64,000 bases of DNA, from the IMG/VR virus record IMGVR_UViG_3300017963_000192, positions 153,704-217,703 of that record. One strand, given 5' to 3'. This document shows, piece after piece, positions 50,454 to 58,174 of this stretch. This stretch comes from a virus. The first letter of the stretch is position 1; each line of letters starts with the position of its first letter. The translations under genes and the position numbers were made by a program. Under the pieces are notes generated by a model, which did no database searches, was not told the origin of the DNA, and saw only the letters and a list, made by a program, of their open reading frames with translations.

Positions 50454-50776
50454 TTGACCTCCTCATTATTAAATCTTTCAAACACATGATAAACGGTATC
50501 TTTTATTATAAAAGTTTTTATATGTTTTCTAATAATACCTTTATCATATTTGATTTCAGAACCTGTGAAAAACATTTCAAATATCCTCTCTTCAGTATCT
50601 TCTTTTGCTTCAATATTTAAAAGAACCCAAATATACGGTTTATCATTATGAACAACTATGTCTAATATTTCAGATCCTTTTGGTAAAGTTGCTTTCCACA
50701 TTCTTCCATAAGTTAAATTGTATTTCCATACAGTTTTTATAACTGTTATCTCTTTTTTAGATTTTGACTTACTCAT
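50450..50776 (-). CDS. Unknown beta-rich protein, 108 aa
   Basis: Overlaps the next gene by four bases and the upstream one by eight. Lys-rich start, then strands with alternating hydrophobics (ILDIVVHNDKPYIWVLLNIE). No motif. Confidence 0.5.
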   Translation of the reverse strand: MSKSKSKKEITVIKTVWKYNLTYGRMWKATLPKGSEILDIVVHNDKPYIWVLLNIEAKEDTEERIFEMFFTGSEIKYDKGIIRKHIKTFIIKDTVYHVFERFNNEEVK

Positions 50777-51314
50777 TTAGACCCCTCTCTAATTCTTTTA
50801 ATTCTTTTCTCAAAGATGTCTCACCTATTCTAAGATAAGCCAACATTATTCTTAATGTTTTATTCTTTCCAGTAACTTTTAATATTTTTTCTGTTAAATT
50901 ATATTTTCTTCTCCATCCTTGAACAGATGCCAGAGATATTTCCATTTGCTTTGCCATTTCATAATCATTTAATAGATACTCTCCTTCTTCATCCTTTTTA
51001 TTAAATTCTAAAAATTGTGCAATCTTTTCATCTGGCCAAGGTTCTCTTAAAGAACCTCTTCCATTACTATAATTATGATGGTTAAGACGTTCTTTGTTTC
51101 TTTCTTCTATTCCATCAGACTTCTTTTCTTTCCAGTAAGGATGTCTATTTCTAGCATAGTTAATATCATCAGAAGTATACCCTGTAATAATTACCCACCT
51201 TCTTGCTATCCTACCTTTTCTTCCACTAGGTATAGAACTGTTTAGACACATATCTATAAATTCCATAGGATTTTTTGCGTTTAATATTTCTTCCTCCGTA
51301 TATCCTTGTTTCAT
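50769..51314 (-). CDS. Helix-turn-helix protein, paralogue of gene at 53846
   Basis: 181 aa. Residues 30-75 contain RKGRIARRW and NRHPYWKEKKSDGIEERN; residues 115-145 form an HTH (EMAKQMEISLASVQGWRRKYNLTEKI). The sequence aligns along its length with the gene at 53846-54361, sharing the spaced RHPYWK, WPD and AK-x-x-x-S/T-x-x-Q-x-x-R-R-K blocks. Probably DNA binding; the pair arose by duplication. Confidence 0.6.
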   Translation of the reverse strand: MKQGYTEEEILNAKNPMEFIDMCLNSSIPSGRKGRIARRWVIITGYTSDDINYARNRHPYWKEKKSDGIEERNKERLNHHNYSNGRGSLREPWPDEKIAQFLEFNKKDEEGEYLLNDYEMAKQMEISLASVQGWRRKYNLTEKILKVTGKNKTLRIMLAYLRIGETSLRKELKELERGLNE

Positions 51315-51325
51315 TTTAGAACTCC

Positions 51326-52123
51326 TTATCTATGACGAGAACTCCTAATAGCTTCCATAAGCAACCACAATTGTTTATTTAGCTTAACTTCTTGCTGAAT
51401 GTTATTAATAGTTCTTGTCTTTCTTTCTCTGTTTGCACTATCAGTATATTCAACGCCACCCTTTATTACATTTTCTTGAATGATATTAAATATTTTCCAG
51501 AGATTATCTTCTTTGTCTTCCTCTCTGCGAGGTTCTATCAACCTCATAGGCTCAATAGATTTATTATCTTCTCCAAATCTTAATAGATGAGCTGATTCCG
51601 CTAACCATTTCTTTTCATTGTTTGCGAGTTTAATTGTTTGGTACTCTTCAATCTTTGAGAAGATTTGTGAGAACCCACTTACGATTTCTGTAATAGCTTT
51701 TTCTATACTAATGAAATCAACGTTGATATGTTTCACAGAAAGATTGCCGAAGATTTCAACCGGAGTAATCAAACCATTTCCGCACACAAGTTCATTAATA
51801 GCAATGCTCATCATTACTCTGTATGATCTGTCGTGAGAACCAGTATAATGAAGCTCCGGTATCCTGTCTCCAACTTTTGTGTACTTTGCCTGGTCTGGCG
51901 TTCTGAAACGTATTGAGTGTTTTTGAAAACCCATATACTTTTCATCTCTCGGTATGCTTTGTTTAACTTCTGCGGGATACCAACCAAGCTTTTCCATATC
52001 ATCTATAATCTTATAGGTTGGTATGTATACATATTTGTCAGACACATCTTTTGCTGGACTCATAGCATAAACGCTAGGAGCTTTGGCTTTAATTTGTTCT
52101 TTGGTTAAAAAAGTATGTTCCAT
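51326..52123 (-). CDS. DUF932 (phage/plasmid-like) protein, 265 aa
   Basis: ATG 52123 preceded by the TTAGCAGGAGG motif; a longer reading would run into the preceding gene. Blocks typical of DUF932: a start segment PSVYAMSPAKDVSDKYVYIPT, then MEKLGWYPAEVKQ, GFQKHSIRFRTP, DRIPELHYTGSHDRSYRVM and NELVCGNGLI. Family members are common in phages and plasmids; molecular function unknown. Likely under the same small-RNA control as the three other TTAGCAGGAGG genes. Confidence 0.78.
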   Translation of the reverse strand: MEHTFLTKEQIKAKAPSVYAMSPAKDVSDKYVYIPTYKIIDDMEKLGWYPAEVKQSIPRDEKYMGFQKHSIRFRTPDQAKYTKVGDRIPELHYTGSHDRSYRVMMSIAINELVCGNGLITPVEIFGNLSVKHINVDFISIEKAITEIVSGFSQIFSKIEEYQTIKLANNEKKWLAESAHLLRFGEDNKSIEPMRLIEPRREEDKEDNLWKIFNIIQENVIKGGVEYTDSANRERKTRTINNIQQEVKLNKQLWLLMEAIRSSRHR

Positions 52124-52129
52124 ATTAAT

Positions 52130-52140
52130 CCTCCTGCTAA
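52130..52140 (-). promoter_or_regulatory. TTAGCAGGAGG ribosome-binding site
   Basis: The ribosome site for the DUF932 gene, identical in 11 bases to those before three other genes. The complementary sequence lies in the small-RNA loop at 59123-59133. Confidence 0.7.
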
Positions 52141-52472
52141 GAATCAATTCTTAATGGTTTTGTAAATACATCAAGAAGTTTTTTTGCTTTACTTTTATCT
52201 TCTTTCTTTTTTACCTTTGCTTTTCTTGTCTTCCATTTCTTAGAATATGGTGTTACAAGATATCCATCTTTATGCATTTCTGCTTTATGTTCCCATATTA
52301 ATTGTTTAGTATCTGGTACTAATAATGTTTTGGGAGTGCCGTGTGTAGGTTTTCCTTTCTCGTCTACCCTTCTATAAAGAAAAGGACCTTTATCGCCTCT
52401 TGTTTTTATTGCGAAGGTTGTTCTTTCCTCTCTTCGAAATTTATCATAGTATTTAATTTTAACATATTCCAT
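52137..52472 (-). CDS. Unknown basic protein, 111 aa
   Basis: ATG 52472 preferred, after GAGGGG; the extension to 52487 has no site. Strongly basic tail (KKWKTRKAKVKKKEDKSKAKK). A beta-rich N-terminus (VKIKYYDKFRREERTTFAI). Possibly nucleic acid binding. Confidence 0.52.
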   Translation of the reverse strand: MEYVKIKYYDKFRREERTTFAIKTRGDKGPFLYRRVDEKGKPTHGTPKTLLVPDTKQLIWEHKAEMHKDGYLVTPYSKKWKTRKAKVKKKEDKSKAKKLLDVFTKPLRIDS

Positions 52473-52476
52473 ATTA

Positions 52477-52875
52477 CTACCCCTCAAACCAATACATTTC
52501 TTCTTTAATCGATTTTAATCTGTTAATACATTCAGAAATCAGAATGAAATTGCTTTTTAGTTGAAGTACTAATAAACCGATTGCTTTTTTATTAAAATCG
52601 GTTTCTTTTTCTTTTTCTTCCTCTAGTTCACGAACTGTCTTTGCAACATAGCTTCGACATTTGCCTAGATACGTTCTTAATTTTGTAATGTCTTTTTTGT
52701 TTATTGTATGATTCTTTGGGTGAGTTAATTTATTTATTATATATTTACTATCATCGTCTATTTCAAAGTTTTTAAGATAAGCCAAATCAGAAATCATTGA
52801 TACGACTTCTGAATCTTTCTGTTCATTCTCATTAAATTGATATTCATAATAAGTTACTTTTGATTTTATATCCAT
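52477..52875 (-). CDS. Unknown helical protein, 132 aa
   Basis: Overlaps the ATP-grasp gene by 10 bases. Helical and charged, with a Lys-rich middle. No motif recognised. Close linkage suggests a partner of the ATP-grasp enzyme. Confidence 0.5.
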   Translation of the reverse strand: MDIKSKVTYYEYQFNENEQKDSEVVSMISDLAYLKNFEIDDDSKYIINKLTHPKNHTINKKDITKLRTYLGKCRSYVAKTVRELEEEKEKETDFNKKAIGLLVLQLKSNFILISECINRLKSIKEEMYWFEG

Positions 52876-53627
52876 TGTAAGAACCTCCTTATAAAATAGT
52901 TCTTTTTTACATATCTTTTAATAGCTTTTTGATATCTCTTCCTTGTAAGAGTTCTCATTCCAGGGGCAGAATTTACTTCGTAAATATAGAAGTTGCCAGT
53001 TTCAGAATTAAAACCAACGTCTACTGCACCAAAGACAAGCCCTAAACATTCAACAGATTTTATTATCTGTTCTTTCATTTCTCGTGGTAATCTTTTCTTA
53101 TATCTTATATACTTATAACCTTTTTCTAGATTCTTTATCCAATGAGAATAATAACCTTTTTTTAAAACTTTCTCGTCTGTGTGAAAGACTCTTCCATCCA
53201 TAACGTGACATCTGTATTCAGTATCACATTTTACAAACTCTTCAAAGTAATAATCATCAAAACATCGAGGCAATTCATATTTAGACTCTATTAATCTCAT
53301 ACCTCTCCCTTGAGAATGGTTTGTATTTTTAATAACTATAGGAAACGTTTCGGGACAGTTAGTAAAATACTTTGGGGTTGTAATATTATTTTCTACAAAA
53401 AGTTTCTTCATTTTTAATTTGTTGATGCAATTCCTTATTGATTCTCTAGAATTAAATTCCAAATCACCAATCATGTTTTTATTTTTAAGATATCCAAATC
53501 TTATTATGACAGAACATTTGTAGAGAGGGAATTTAAATTTCTTATGACTTTCGTAATAAGATAAAACAGTAGGACACTCTCTTTCTTTTCTAGTCCAAAA
53601 ATATTTTAATAGTAAAGCATCAACCAT
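52866..53627 (-). CDS. ATP-grasp ligase, phage type
   Basis: 253 aa. Residues 60-80 (RNCINKLKMKKLFVENNITTP) start the ATP-grasp lid; FPIVIKNTNHSQGRGMRLI gives the ATP-binding loop; YYFEEFVKCDTEYRCHVMDG and GAVDVGFNSE then YEVNSAPGM supply the magnesium-binding Asp/Glu/Asn set. These enzymes join an amino acid or peptide to a carboxylate (RimK-like). The gamma-glutamylcyclotransferase at 42325 could undo such linkages. Target unknown (protein tail or cell-wall peptide). Confidence 0.78.
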   Translation of the reverse strand: MVDALLLKYFWTRKERECPTVLSYYESHKKFKFPLYKCSVIIRFGYLKNKNMIGDLEFNSRESIRNCINKLKMKKLFVENNITTPKYFTNCPETFPIVIKNTNHSQGRGMRLIESKYELPRCFDDYYFEEFVKCDTEYRCHVMDGRVFHTDEKVLKKGYYSHWIKNLEKGYKYIRYKKRLPREMKEQIIKSVECLGLVFGAVDVGFNSETGNFYIYEVNSAPGMRTLTRKRYQKAIKRYVKKNYFIRRFLQWI

Positions 53628-53630
53628 TAT

Positions 53631-53846
53631 TTACCATCCTATAAATGATTCCCAAACATCAAACGGAACTCTAAAAGATTCTTTAAAAGTTCCAGTTCCA
53701 TCATCTGCCCTTTTAATAAACTTATCATCTTTTATCGTTACCTCTACAGGAATCTTTCTTAATTGTGTTTTGAACATCTTATTTATCTTTTCCAATTTGT
53801 GTTCAGTATCAATGTTTGTGATTGTGTAAACTGTACTTTCTTTCAT
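53631..53846 (-). CDS. Unknown small protein, 71 aa
   Basis: ATG 53846 overlaps the stop of the previous gene (TGATG). Lys-rich middle and a short C-terminal beta part (GTFKESFRVPFDVWESF). Not recognised. Confidence 0.5.
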   Translation of the reverse strand: MKESTVYTITNIDTEHKLEKINKMFKTQLRKIPVEVTIKDDKFIKRADDGTGTFKESFRVPFDVWESFIGW

Positions 53847-54361
53847 CACCCTCTCCTACTCAACTCTCTTAAATGAGCCTCACATCTTTTCATTAATTCA
53901 ATAAAAGCCTTACTAACTCTTTTTGTTTTTCTTATCTTAAATATGAGATTTCTTTTTCTCCTCATATGTTGAATACTTGGTATCGTTGTCTCAAACATTT
54001 TTGCAAGTTCTCTATCACAATGAATATATTTTCCATTTTTATCTTTCACATCAACTTCTAGAAACTTTTTAATGTCTTTATCGGGCCAAGCTATTCCATG
54101 TCCTCTATCTTCTGTGTAGTCAAACTCACTCCAACGTGCCATATTTCTAACTTGATATCCTTCCTGTTTCTTTTTCTTCCAGTAAGGGTGTCTGTGTCTT
54201 GCATGTTTGATATCTTCTACGGTATGACCTGTTTTCTCCATCCACTCTTTTGCGAGAGCAATCTTTCTTCCTCTCTTTATTTTACTATTCAAACACCTAT
54301 CAATATATTGTTCCGGTGTTTTAGAATTAAGTACTTGTCTTTCTGTAAAATTATTTTCCAT
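53846..54361 (-). CDS. Helix-turn-helix protein, paralogue of gene at 50769
   Basis: 171 aa with RHPYWKKKKQEGYQ, WPDKDIKKFLE and CDRELAKMFETTIPSIQHMRRKRNL: the same blocks as the 50769 gene. AAGGAG precedes the ATG. Ten residues shorter overall. Probably DNA binding, perhaps diverged after duplication. Confidence 0.6.
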   Translation of the reverse strand: MENNFTERQVLNSKTPEQYIDRCLNSKIKRGRKIALAKEWMEKTGHTVEDIKHARHRHPYWKKKKQEGYQVRNMARWSEFDYTEDRGHGIAWPDKDIKKFLEVDVKDKNGKYIHCDRELAKMFETTIPSIQHMRRKRNLIFKIRKTKRVSKAFIELMKRCEAHLRELSRRG

Positions 54362-54363
54362 TT

Positions 54364-54972
54364 CTACTCCTTTACAATCTTTAAACTTACAATATTCTCT
54401 AACTTGAAACCTAATTGTAAAATTTCTATTTCTTGAAGACCCGTAGAGGTTTGCCTATTATAGGATTCATATCCTTTCTTTGCACTTTCTTGAAGGTAAG
54501 GTTCTATTTCTTCATAGTCAACAACACTCTTTCCAGCTTTGTCTGTGGTATACTCAACACCAATTTTAATTCGATCTTTACGAATAGCAAATCGAACATA
54601 TTCGTCTCCACTATCATCTTCCTTTTTGTTGTAAAGCATTCCACGAATCTTCTCATACCCAGATTCCTTAAAACCTGTACTACCATCATTCTTTTTTTCT
54701 GTGTCTGGATATAATATAAGACCGCCTTCTTCTGTACACTGTCTGAAATATCCTCTCTCATCATAAACAAGTGTATAGATTGTGTGTTTGTAAGCTTTTT
54801 TAGAAGGATTAGAGCCGCCTTCTTTCATTTTAGGAAGTTCTTCTTTAGAAACCCCCTGTTTTTTCAGATAGTTCCTTTTATTGAGGACTTTCGCATCACT
54901 ACGATACTTTAATTCGAATTTCGTTCCGTTAGTTATACCTAACGCATTTTCCCTAATAATCTCCTGTTTCAT
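54364..54972 (-). CDS. Unknown protein, 202 aa; first gene of a minus operon
   Basis: Follows a strong promoter at 55024-55052 and the TTAGCAGGAGG site, with an 18-base perfect match to the small-RNA loop. Mixed alpha/beta; RSDAKVLNKRNYLKK and a later tyrosine-rich region. No motif recognised. It heads a cluster of six or more genes reaching to the ATP-grasp gene, so its regulation matters to the whole unit. Confidence 0.55.
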   Translation of the reverse strand: MKQEIIRENALGITNGTKFELKYRSDAKVLNKRNYLKKQGVSKEELPKMKEGGSNPSKKAYKHTIYTLVYDERGYFRQCTEEGGLILYPDTEKKNDGSTGFKESGYEKIRGMLYNKKEDDSGDEYVRFAIRKDRIKIGVEYTTDKAGKSVVDYEEIEPYLQESAKKGYESYNRQTSTGLQEIEILQLGFKLENIVSLKIVKE

Positions 54973-54974
54973 CC

Positions 54975-54992
54975 TAAACCTCCTGCTAAAAA
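54975..54992 (-). promoter_or_regulatory. TTAGCAGGAGG site with extended small-RNA match
   Basis: The 18 bases TTTTTAGCAGGAGGTTTA (on the minus strand) are identical to the exact complement of the small-RNA loop region (59119-59136 on the + strand). It is the longest match of the four genes. Confidence 0.72.
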
Positions 54993-55005
54993 GTAAATTG
55001 AATGA

Positions 55006-55052
55006 TAACTAATGTATACATTCAATATACATTAGTTACTCGAAATTGTCAA
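55006..55052 (-). promoter_or_regulatory. Strong promoter with 13-bp perfect inverted repeat
   Basis: On the minus strand: TTGACA (55052-55047), 17 bases, TATATT (55029-55024). The perfect inverted repeat TAACTAATGTATA / TATACATTAGTTA (13 bp, 7-base spacer, 55006-55038) overlaps the -10 and start region. Both half-sites contain AATGTATA/TATACATT, as at 17332 and 37266. Repressor binding would shut the operon. Confidence 0.75.
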
Positions 55053-55429
55053 TCATTTTTTTGTAAAATTATTAATTTTTTATTCAAATTATTAACTGTA
55101 GCCCTCACAAAATCTATAGCACCTTTCATTTCAGAATCAAAGCTTTCCCAATGCTCTGGATAATTCTCTGTGCATTCCCATTCGTCAAGATTTACTGTAC
55201 CAGACCATAAAAAACCTAGTTCTAGAAAGGCTATTTCGAAATTGTTTAATACTTCAACAGCTCTTTTTAACTTTTCTATCTTTTCTGATTCTAGATTCCA
55301 GGACAATTCTACTCCACAATGAGGACAGTATTTAAAAGTGATATGTATAACATCACATTTGCATAAAGGACATCCAAAATATTCATCATCTTGTTTCATA
55401 TCCTCTGTCATTATAACTATTTCATTCAT
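55049..55429 (-). CDS. Unknown protein with zinc pair, 126 aa
   Basis: ATG 55429 (MNEIVIM) after AAAGGAGGAG is preferred to the start at 55492, which overlaps the previous gene and lacks a ribosome site. CPLC and CPHC (about 20 residues apart) form a zinc ribbon. The rest is helical. It ends within the promoter of the next operon. Confidence 0.58.
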   Translation of the reverse strand: MNEIVIMTEDMKQDDEYFGCPLCKCDVIHITFKYCPHCGVELSWNLESEKIEKLKRAVEVLNNFEIAFLELGFLWSGTVNLDEWECTENYPEHWESFDSEMKGAIDFVRATVNNLNKKLIILQKND

Positions 55430-55442
55430 TTTTACTCCTCCT

Positions 55443-55679
55443 TTAGAATGGTATGTCTCCATCATAAAATGGATTTGGTATAAGTTCTCCATTTTCCATT
55501 TTCATATACTTTCTGCTTCCTTTCCTAGCCTCTCGGATACGAGACGCAACCAATTCTGCTATATCTGGATTAGTTTTTAAGATGTCTATAATTTCGTCTA
55601 CGGATGCAACTTCTAGCTGAACAATTATATCACTGATGAATTTTTGTATAGCATCTTTTAAATCTTTACTAAATCTCAT
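55443..55679 (-). CDS. Unknown helical protein, 78 aa
   Basis: AGGAG before the ATG. Helical, mixed charge, with a hydrophobic KDAIQKFISDIIVQLEVAS start; the C-terminus is Pro/Phe-rich. No motif. Confidence 0.52.
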   Translation of the reverse strand: MRFSKDLKDAIQKFISDIIVQLEVASVDEIIDILKTNPDIAELVASRIREARKGSRKYMKMENGELIPNPFYDGDIPF

Positions 55680-55707
55680 AGTTATCTCCTATAAATAAAA
55701 TAAGTAA

Positions 55708-55729
55708 GCCACCGAAATGGTTCGGTGGC
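55708..55729 (-). terminator. Intrinsic terminator
   Basis: GCCACCGAA and TTCGGTGGC form a 9-bp stem around ATGG. On the minus strand it is followed by the U-rich run TTACTTATTTTATTT, placed right after the lipoprotein gene. Confidence 0.78.
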
Positions 55730-55738
55730 GAACTTCTG

Positions 55739-56593
55739 TTATTCATAGTAATAAATCAAAGGTGCTACAAAATTGTCTGGAACACCAACTACCGCACCGT
55801 TGTCAGTAACATACTCCAACTTTCGTACTGTTATATTATTCACTGTTTGTGTAGTACATCCGTTTTCATTTGAAAAACTTGAGAATGTCATAACACTTTG
55901 GGTTATGTTGTCGTCAAGCTGGAAGTATTTACCATTATCAACATTCTTTAACAATCTTTTTCTACTGGCTGAATGTGTATTTACATTAACGTATGCAACG
56001 TTTCCACTACAATCAAAATTAGTGTAGAAGATATTATCTGTATAAAAAGATATTTCTCCAGCGTTGCTTTTAACAGCATAAAAGTACCCTTCTGGTGAAA
56101 GAATGTAATCGGTGTCTATAGACGTACCTAAAAATTCTCCAAGTACTACTCCATTACCATCCTTAACTTTCAACGTTTTGTTATGAACAAGAATCTCCCA
56201 ACTGTCTCCATCCCAAATATATGCTGTACTATTATCCGTGTTATAATAAGCATCGTTTAAATTTGGGCTACTTGGGATACTTTCATTATCGAAGTATCCA
56301 AGCCAATTAATGGAAATGCCATCCGTACCATCCGTACCATCTGTACCATTTAAGTTAATGGTATGATAATCTGTTCCATCACAATACTGAAACTCTTGCA
56401 AATCTATAATATAATATAGAAATCCATCCGTTTCGTTATTGCAAGTTGGAAGATCATCTGCTGTAAGAATAACCCTTGCGGGATTTCCGCTTACGTCTTT
56501 ACCTGAAGAAATAATTTCCCCTTCTTCAGGAGCTTCAGCACATCCCATTAGTGCAACAGCAACCAGTGTTAGAATAATAAATGTTTGTTTCAT
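55739..56593 (-). CDS. Lipoprotein with short collagen-like repeat, 284 aa
   Basis: A signal peptide ends in LMGC (lipobox), so the protein is membrane anchored and exported. A Gly-Thr-Asp triplet repeat occurs near residue 85 (GTDGTDGTDG), followed by a region with aromatic residues and GDSWEI, similar to the tail-fibre or host-cell-surface style of low-complexity spacers. The C-terminal half has several cysteines. It has the TTAGCAGGAGG ribosome site. Role unknown: surface exclusion or host-cell modification are guesses. Confidence 0.72.
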   Translation of the reverse strand: MKQTFIILTLVAVALMGCAEAPEEGEIISSGKDVSGNPARVILTADDLPTCNNETDGFLYYIIDLQEFQYCDGTDYHTINLNGTDGTDGTDGISINWLGYFDNESIPSSPNLNDAYYNTDNSTAYIWDGDSWEILVHNKTLKVKDGNGVVLGEFLGTSIDTDYILSPEGYFYAVKSNAGEISFYTDNIFYTNFDCSGNVAYVNVNTHSASRKRLLKNVDNGKYFQLDDNITQSVMTFSSFSNENGCTTQTVNNITVRKLEYVTDNGAVVGVPDNFVAPLIYYYE

Positions 56594-56598
56594 CTTTT

Positions 56599-56610
56599 CC
56601 TCCTGCTAAA
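56599..56610 (-). promoter_or_regulatory. TTAGCAGGAGG ribosome-binding site
   Basis: TTTAGCAGGAGG precedes the lipoprotein start, with 12-base complementarity to the small-RNA loop. Confidence 0.7.
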
Positions 56611-56674
56611 TTTGTTTTGATTCTAACTAAACTATTACTACCTCCTTATCAAATTTTTCTTTGTTTCCCTCCTT

Positions 56675-56836
56675 TCATAAGTGATATTGATTTGTAGTAT
56701 CTACCAACCTACTTTGTGCTGGATATAATTCCACAGCTTCATTTTCTTCTCCAATTAATTCATTTTTTATTCTTTGGAAATGTCTCCAATCTCTGACAGG
56801 ATGCTTGTCTAATCTTTTAATAGACAAATGCAACAT
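56675..56836 (-). CDS. Small conserved phage protein (DUF7694-like), 53 aa
   Basis: ATG 56836 follows AAGGGG. The protein reads as a compact conserved domain: SIKRLDKHPVRDWRHFQRIKN, then GEENEAVELYPAQSRLVD and NQYHL. I recognise the WRHFQRIKNEL-ELYPAxSRLVD pattern from many phage genomes, annotated as a domain of unknown function. Function unknown. Confidence 0.7.
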   Translation of the reverse strand: MLHLSIKRLDKHPVRDWRHFQRIKNELIGEENEAVELYPAQSRLVDTTNQYHL

Positions 56837-56878
56837 TTTAGGAAACCCCTTTGGAGTTTCTTCGTTAAAGATGCTGAC

Positions 56879-57064
56879 CTAGTACAAATTATTAACCCAA
56901 ATTTCGCACTCAAAACTTCTTTTCAGTACCTTGTCAACGGTGAACGATTCCCACCCTCGCTCAAGGAGTTCCTCTCGCAACTCCGAGATTTGCGATTGGG
57001 TTGGTACAGTTCCTTTTTTGAAAAGTGTACATTCTTTTGGTTTTCTTCTCCGATTCTTTTTCAT
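56879..57064 (-). CDS. Unknown basic protein, 61 aa
   Basis: ATG 57064 (MKKNRRRKPKE) follows AAGGAG; the open frame further upstream would start inside a hairpin. Arg/Lys-rich start and a helical middle. No motif. Confidence 0.5.
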   Translation of the reverse strand: MKKNRRRKPKECTLFKKGTVPTQSQISELREELLERGWESFTVDKVLKRSFECEIWVNNLY

Positions 57065-57094
57065 ACGCACACTCCTTATCAAAGACTCAATCGA

Positions 57095-57114
57095 GACACC
57101 TTGATAAAGGTGTC
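57095..57114. promoter_or_regulatory. Leader hairpin
   Basis: GACACCTT/AAGGTGTC, an 8-bp stem with a GATA loop, lies in the leader of the small gene at 56879-57064, with further weak pairing AGACT/AGTCT around it. No U-run, so a leader structure rather than a terminator. Confidence 0.4.
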
Positions 57115-57126
57115 CCTGTTCAGTCT

Positions 57127-57723
57127 CTAACTGTACTTCCAATGGATATCCTCGTGGAGAGCCATTTCTGATTCATAATCATAATTAAATATATGACCAT
57201 TATGACACTCTCTAATCTGATGTCCTTTGTAAAGTTCCTCTACCACTTTAGACATTGCGTTACAGAAAGGACACCTTATCTTTTGGTATTTCTTTCTCTT
57301 GTAGTATTGTTCAATGTTAAGACTTTCGTGAGGGACGATTTCTTGGTTCTCAACTTTACCTTGTTCCCTCATTTTCTCTTCGTTTTTAATTTGTTCAATA
57401 AGTCTTTTGTTAAGAACCTCACCACAATTACAACATCTAATTCTTTTGGGAACCCACGTCTTACAGCCTTCGCAATAGACTCCGTGTTGTTTGTAGTATT
57501 CAATAACTTCATTTGCCTCTTTCTCTATGTAATGCTGTTTGGTTTTTATACCAAAAAGCAAACAAAAGAATTTCCAAATAGTTTTGAGAACAACAATAAT
57601 CACTTCTATGATTGTTTTAAATATCCAAACAATTCCTACAGCGATTATACCTCCGATAAATAAGGAGATAGAAGCTTTTGCTAAACTTCCTATAAAATTA
57701 AAAAGCTTATCTAAAGTGTTCAT
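57127..57723 (-). CDS. Membrane protein with two zinc ribbons, 198 aa
   Basis: Two N-terminal membrane helices (residues about 10-32 and 36-58). The cytoplasmic part carries CEGC...CCNC near 85-100 and CPFC...CHNGH near 150-175, two zinc ribbons separated by a charged helix. Probably an envelope-associated regulator or receptor-like protein; unknown family. Confidence 0.62.
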   Translation of the reverse strand: MNTLDKLFNFIGSLAKASISLFIGGIIAVGIVWIFKTIIEVIIVVLKTIWKFFCLLFGIKTKQHYIEKEANEVIEYYKQHGVYCEGCKTWVPKRIRCCNCGEVLNKRLIEQIKNEEKMREQGKVENQEIVPHESLNIEQYYKRKKYQKIRCPFCNAMSKVVEELYKGHQIRECHNGHIFNYDYESEMALHEDIHWKYS

Positions 57724-57733
57724 CTTTTACCTC

Positions 57734-57961
57734 CTATGGTCCAAACAACAATTTAAAAAACGGTCCGAAGAGTGGTATTATTAAATATTCAAACACAAGA
57801 AGTGCTGAAATGATAGTGCCTAGTATATATCCAATTATACCATAAGGCATAGTGCTTCCAACAAGATACCAGAATTGGTGCCTTCTTACTAAGCCTCTTC
57901 TCTCGCTAGAGTCCCTCTCGTAGTGATGACCGACGTTTTTTAAGTATCTTTCTTTGTTCAT
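57734..57961 (-). CDS. Small membrane protein, 75 aa
   Basis: A basic N-terminus (RHHQF region) and two hydrophobic helices (residues about 35-52 and 52-75). It lies in a run of three membrane-protein genes. Function unknown. Confidence 0.55.
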   Translation of the reverse strand: MNKERYLKNVGHHYERDSSERRGLVRRHQFWYLVGSTMPYGIIGYILGTIISALLVFEYLIIPLFGPFFKLLFGP

Positions 57962-57963
57962 AT

Positions 57964-58158
57964 TTAACCTCCTACTAAAACGCTTACTATACAGAAAAGA
58001 ACATAAAAAACAAAAAGTATTACTGGCAGTACAAATAATATAAAAAAGAATACATATATTATTGATACAGAAGAAAGAAATCCTCCGACTGCCATCCAGA
58101 AACCAGCTTTTCTTCTTTTATCTTCAAGTGTTGGCTCATGATAATCAATTCTCATCAT
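57964..58158 (-). CDS. Small membrane protein, 64 aa
   Basis: ATG 58158 (MMRIDYH) follows AAGGAGGC; a longer reading would overlap the neighbour without a site. Two hydrophobic helices. Function unknown, possibly co-acting with its two membrane neighbours. Confidence 0.55.
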   Translation of the reverse strand: MMRIDYHEPTLEDKRRKAGFWMAVGGFLSSVSIIYVFFFILFVLPVILFVFYVLFCIVSVLVGG

Positions 58159-58174
58159 TTGTTTGCCTCCTTTA

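Noticed and set aside
54098-54714. Open frames on the + strand opposite 53846-54972
   Set aside because: They are mirrors of well-packed minus-strand genes, rich in Phe/Ile/Ser from reversed AT-rich codons, without ribosome sites.
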